64,000 nt of DNA from an uncultured Odoribacter sp. (GTDB lineage Bacteria; Bacteroidota; Bacteroidia; Bacteroidales; Marinifilaceae): positions 49,622 through 113,621 of the forward strand of contig CALUKF010000004.1 of NCBI GenBank assembly GCA_944321145.1, in the 5' to 3' direction. Shown in pieces: positions 61,626-64,000 of the stretch. The notes under the pieces are model-generated. The model was not told the origin of the DNA and ran no database searches. It saw only the letters and a list, made by a program, of their open reading frames with translations. Position numbers and translations under genes: made by a program. Each line of letters starts with the position of its first letter. The first letter of the stretch is position 1.

Positions 61626-62768
61626 TTATTTGCAATTCTCCAAAATCTTCCGGGCAACCTCGGCGGTGATGTCGTGGTCTTCGCCAAATGCCACCTTCCG
61701 CTCACGGAAACGGCGTTCAATTTCATCAATCGTGTCATCGCCGATATTGGCTTCGCCCAAACGGGTCGGCACGCCCAAACTGCGGAAAAAGGCTTCCGTC
61801 TGCTCAATGGTACGGTCGGCACGTGTGCTGTCGTCCCCCTCGGTGATGCCCCAGATGCGCTCGCCGAACTGCACGAGTTTTGCCATTTTCTTTTCCTTCA
61901 ACGTGCGCCACAAGCCCGGCAACACAATCGCCAGCGTTGCCCCGTGCGTCAATCCGTGCAAGGCAGTCAATTCATGCCCAATCATGTGCGTAGCCCAATC
62001 CTCGCACACGCCCATGCCAATGAAGTGGTTCAAGCCCATCGTCGCGCAGAGCATGAATTCCGCCATCTTGTCGTAATCCGTATGGTCTTTGACAATGTCC
62101 GGAGCGATTTCCACCAGCGTGTGGATGATGCCTTCCGCCCAGCGGTCCATCAGGCGGGACTGTCCCGGGCGCGTCATGTATTGCTCCATGACATGCACAA
62201 AGGTATCGACAACGCCGCATGCCACTTGCCAGGTCGGCAACGTGAATGTCACTGTCGGGTCAAGAATCGAGAACACCGGATTCTTGGAGTAGAACGCGAA
62301 CTTTTCCGCCGTTTCCTTGCGTGAAATCACCGCCCCGCTGTTCATCTCCGAACCGGTAGCGGGAATAGTCAACACCGATGCCAGCGGCAGGGTCTCCGTG
62401 CAAACTCCCTTCAACACCAAATCCCAAGCGTCCCCGTCATACAACAAGCCGGCGGCAATCAGCTTCGTGCCGTCAATGACCGAACCACCGCCTACAGCCA
62501 AAAGGAAATCCACCTTCCGTTCCTTGCCCAGCTTGATGGCTTCACGCAAAGTCTCGATTTTCGGATTCGACTCAATCCCCCAAAACTCCACCGTCTCAAA
62601 GCCCTTCAGTGCTTCCTGCATCTGTTCGTACACCCCGTTCTTCCGCACACTCCCCCCGCCGAACGTCACCAACACACGCTTCCCTGCCGGAATCTCCTTT
62701 GCCAGCTGCGCAATCATTCCCTTGCCAAAAATCAATTTTGTAGGATTCTGAAAAATAAAGTTTTCCAT
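61626..62768 (-). CDS. Iron-containing alcohol dehydrogenase (YqhD/butanol dehydrogenase type)
   Basis: The 380-aa NAD(P)-dependent dehydrogenase has the group III nucleotide motif LLAVGGGSVIDGTKLIAAG, preceded by VLVTFGGGSVRKNGVYEQM. Iron-ligand histidine regions include GMGVCEDWATHMIGHELTAL and GLTHGATLAIVLPG. It starts MENFIFQNPTKLIFGKG, as in YqhD/BdhA enzymes reducing aldehydes. It is likely monocistronic, with a promoter at 62805 and a hairpin after its stop. Confidence 0.92.
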   Translation of the reverse strand: MENFIFQNPTKLIFGKGMIAQLAKEIPAGKRVLVTFGGGSVRKNGVYEQMQEALKGFETVEFWGIESNPKIETLREAIKLGKERKVDFLLAVGGGSVIDGTKLIAAGLLYDGDAWDLVLKGVCTETLPLASVLTIPATGSEMNSGAVISRKETAEKFAFYSKNPVFSILDPTVTFTLPTWQVACGVVDTFVHVMEQYMTRPGQSRLMDRWAEGIIHTLVEIAPDIVKDHTDYDKMAEFMLCATMGLNHFIGMGVCEDWATHMIGHELTALHGLTHGATLAIVLPGLWRTLKEKKMAKLVQFGERIWGITEGDDSTRADRTIEQTEAFFRSLGVPTRLGEANIGDDTIDEIERRFRERKVAFGEDHDITAEVARKILENCK

Positions 62769-62804
62769 AATATCATCTATTTGAATAAAACATTTCTTCT
62801 CCTA

Positions 62805-62834
62805 CAAAGGTAAGGAAATTTGCCACAAAACAAA
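62805..62834 (-). promoter_or_regulatory. Promoter of the alcohol dehydrogenase gene
   Basis: Minus strand: TACCTTTG (complement of 62805-62812) with TTTG 18 bases upstream (62831-62834). The spacer is slightly short of the consensus 19-21. Confidence 0.5.
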
Positions 62835-62885
62835 AATCCTCAATCCTTCGGAACTATCAATTATACTGATTTTGATTTTCAAATG

Positions 62886-62917
62886 TTTGCATACGGAATG
62901 TTTTATACCTATCTTTA
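62886..62917 (+). promoter_or_regulatory. Promoter upstream of the PH-like gene
   Basis: TTTG (62886-62889), 20-bp spacer, TATCTTTA (62910-62917), one base off the -7 consensus; the first tiny ORF starts 19 bases later. Confidence 0.5.
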
Positions 62918-62936
62918 CCGCAGTTTTTAAATTAAG

Positions 62937-63058
62937 ATGCTGTTCAAACTGGTTTGGATTTTATTCGGGAAATGAATCCAGAAATGTTAGAAATTTATAC
63001 GGAGGAAGAAATAAGGCAGTTGTTATACATTAATATGAAACAAAATGAAAACAAATAA
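62937..63058 (+). CDS. Two tiny overlapping ORFs upstream of the PH-like gene
   Basis: ATG 62937 opens a 12-codon frame (MLFKLVWILFGK). Its stop overlaps ATG 62972 as ATGA. The second frame encodes 28 residues (including MNPEMLEIYTEEEIRQLL) and ends at 63058, overlapping the start of the next gene by 14 bp. This chain of overlaps behind a promoter suggests translational coupling or a leader. Neither peptide is recognisable, and one could also be the remains of a single broken gene. Confidence 0.35.
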
Positions 63059-63566
63059 GATATTGACCAAAAAAGTTCATAAATCAAAAATGCTTGTCAT
63101 CTTAACAGTTGCAGTTTTGATATTGCTTATATCGACTGAGATATTTTTTTTGGTACAAGTCTTTATAGGTGATATTCCGTATCTATTTAGTATAGAGCTT
63201 TCGTTAATTATAGCACTATCAATTATTATTTCGTATGGGTATGCGCCACTGACTGTAACGCTTTCTGAGAGTTCTCTTGTTTTGCGGCGCGGGATTGGGC
63301 GGAAACAATTCAATTATTCTGACATTGAATATGTAGAAGCATATGACAATAAAAAGATTGCAGCAAGGCTTTGCGGAATAGGAGGACTTTTGGGATTTAT
63401 CGGAAGGTATTATACAGAAGGCATCGGGCATTACTTTTCCTATGTCGGCGATTACTCGCAAGCGTTTTATTTTCAGCTGAAAAGTGGAAAGAAATATATG
63501 TTGAGTTGCGAAGATAGGGAGCAGGTCATTTCGTTGATAAGAGAGAAAATAAGTTGCAGGGGCTGA
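63045..63566 (+). CDS. Membrane protein with PH-like domain
   Basis: The 173-aa protein has two N-terminal transmembrane helices (about 17-40 and 48-65, LFSIELSLIIALSIIISYGY). A bacterial PH-like domain follows: VTLSESSLVLRRGIGRKQF, SDIEYVEAYDN and a final KYMLSCEDREQVISLIREKI. This layout is typical of small YdbT/PH_10-type membrane proteins of unknown function. Its A+T-rich composition differs from the neighbours. Confidence 0.65.
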   Translation: MKTNKILTKKVHKSKMLVILTVAVLILLISTEIFFLVQVFIGDIPYLFSIELSLIIALSIIISYGYAPLTVTLSESSLVLRRGIGRKQFNYSDIEYVEAYDNKKIAARLCGIGGLLGFIGRYYTEGIGHYFSYVGDYSQAFYFQLKSGKKYMLSCEDREQVISLIREKISCRG

Positions 63567-63608
63567 ATATGCCCCCGCATGTTTTATTTGCGATAAAAAC
63601 CGCCTTCT

Positions 63609-63655
63609 GCGGAAAAGCCGCTTCACGGCAGGATAAGCGAGGTAGCCTGCCTCGC
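63609..63655. terminator. Hairpins between convergent PH-like and M13 genes
   Basis: GCGG-AAAAG-CCGC (63609-63621) and GCGAGG/CCTCGC (63637-63642 with 63650-63655, flanked by further ACG/CGT pairing) lie in the 162-bp gap between convergent genes and may act as terminators in either direction. Confidence 0.4.
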
Positions 63656-63728
63656 CGTCAAGCACGCCGGCGAGTTTTTCCCCTCCCGTGGGCAACAAAA
63701 CACGGACTGACATAGACTGTCCCGGATA

Positions 63729-64000
63729 TTACCAAATATGTGTCCGAAGTTCCGGGGAAAGATAAAGGAGGTCTCCCCACTGCACATCATAAAGCTCGTA
63801 CCAGCGGTCACAATTCATCACCACCCCATTGACCCGTTCTTTAGGAAAGGCATGCACATCTTCCAGAAGTTCATTGACATAAGTAGCCGTATACTTCGTG
63901 CGCCACACTTCTGCCCAGCCTTGGAAAAAACGCCGTTCCTGCTTTTCCAACTCTTCCCCGTAAAAACCTTCCCGCATCAATTTTTCCACATACGCCTGGT
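63729..64000 (-). CDS. M13 family zinc metallopeptidase, C-terminal part
   Basis: Only the last 90 residues are in the window; the gene continues past base 64000. The segment ERRFFQGWAEVWRTKYT, the proline-containing DVHAFPKERVNGVVMN and the terminal GDLLYLSPELRTHIW match the end of neprilysin/PepO-type M13 endopeptidases, which are usually exported oligopeptidases. The HExxH site would lie outside this window. Confidence 0.72.
   Translation of the reverse strand, partial: QAYVEKLMREGFYGEELEKQERRFFQGWAEVWRTKYTATYVNELLEDVHAFPKERVNGVVMNCDRWYELYDVQWGDLLYLSPELRTHIW

Overview
The window is from a Bacteroidota chromosome, most likely order Bacteroidales. The evidence is the MurF-alanine racemase fusion, the run ileS / DksA-like gene / lspA, the SusC/SusD pair with a FecI/FecR switch, TPR-transmembrane-HTH regulators, and many -7 boxes of the form TAnnTTTG that are typical of this phylum. 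I cannot fix the genus. I recognised no rRNA, tRNA, CRISPR array or complete insertion sequence.

Layout. 1-253 is non-coding with an 11-bp periodic array. 254-5584 holds housekeeping genes (murF-alr, cls, prmC, recX). 5722-10670 is a compact run: GT2 glycosyltransferase, HIT/GalT-like DUF4922 protein, SpoIID-domain protein without a signal peptide, and AmpG-like MFS carrier. 10.7-18.2 kb is accessory: a gene remnant, a methyltransferase, an AraC regulator, a CAT-fold acetyltransferase, a PIN toxin-antitoxin pair, a LuxR-type regulator with two NAD(P)-dependent enzymes, a small outer-membrane barrel and a GNAT. A K+/H+ antiporter follows. 19.7-23 kb is a decayed, repeat-rich stretch with a truncated and an intact AAA_14/DUF4143 ATPase. 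23.0-29.0 kb is core (lspA, DksA-like, ileS, aspartate kinase). 29.1-41.0 kb mixes a D-threonine aldolase/D-serine dehydratase-like enzyme, a Schlafen-type ATPase followed by a TTTACAAGAA array, a GH95-like glycosidase, an LRR protein, a Na+/solute symporter and a TPR regulator. A nonsense-mutated second DUF4143 ATPase lies behind a 32-bp tandem repeat.

The most distinctive unit is 42.4-58.3 kb: ECF sigma factor, FecR anti-sigma, STN-bearing SusC transporter, SusD lipoprotein, a lipoprotein resembling zinc metallohydrolases but without HExxH, a secreted metalloprotease with intact HExxHxxGxxH, its paralogue in which that motif is erased, and a thioredoxin/prolyl-oligopeptidase fusion. I read it as a self-regulated peptide or protein acquisition operon that pairs an active protease with two apparently dead relatives. 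It ends at a strong terminator.

The right end (58.5-64 kb) carries an S41 protease, a dCMP deaminase and a polyprenyl synthase in one operon, an iron alcohol dehydrogenase, a PH-like membrane protein preceded by tiny overlapping ORFs, and the 3' end of an M13 metallopeptidase. A second theme is non-coding: long palindromes and short tandem repeats lie beside the ATPase genes and in several gaps.
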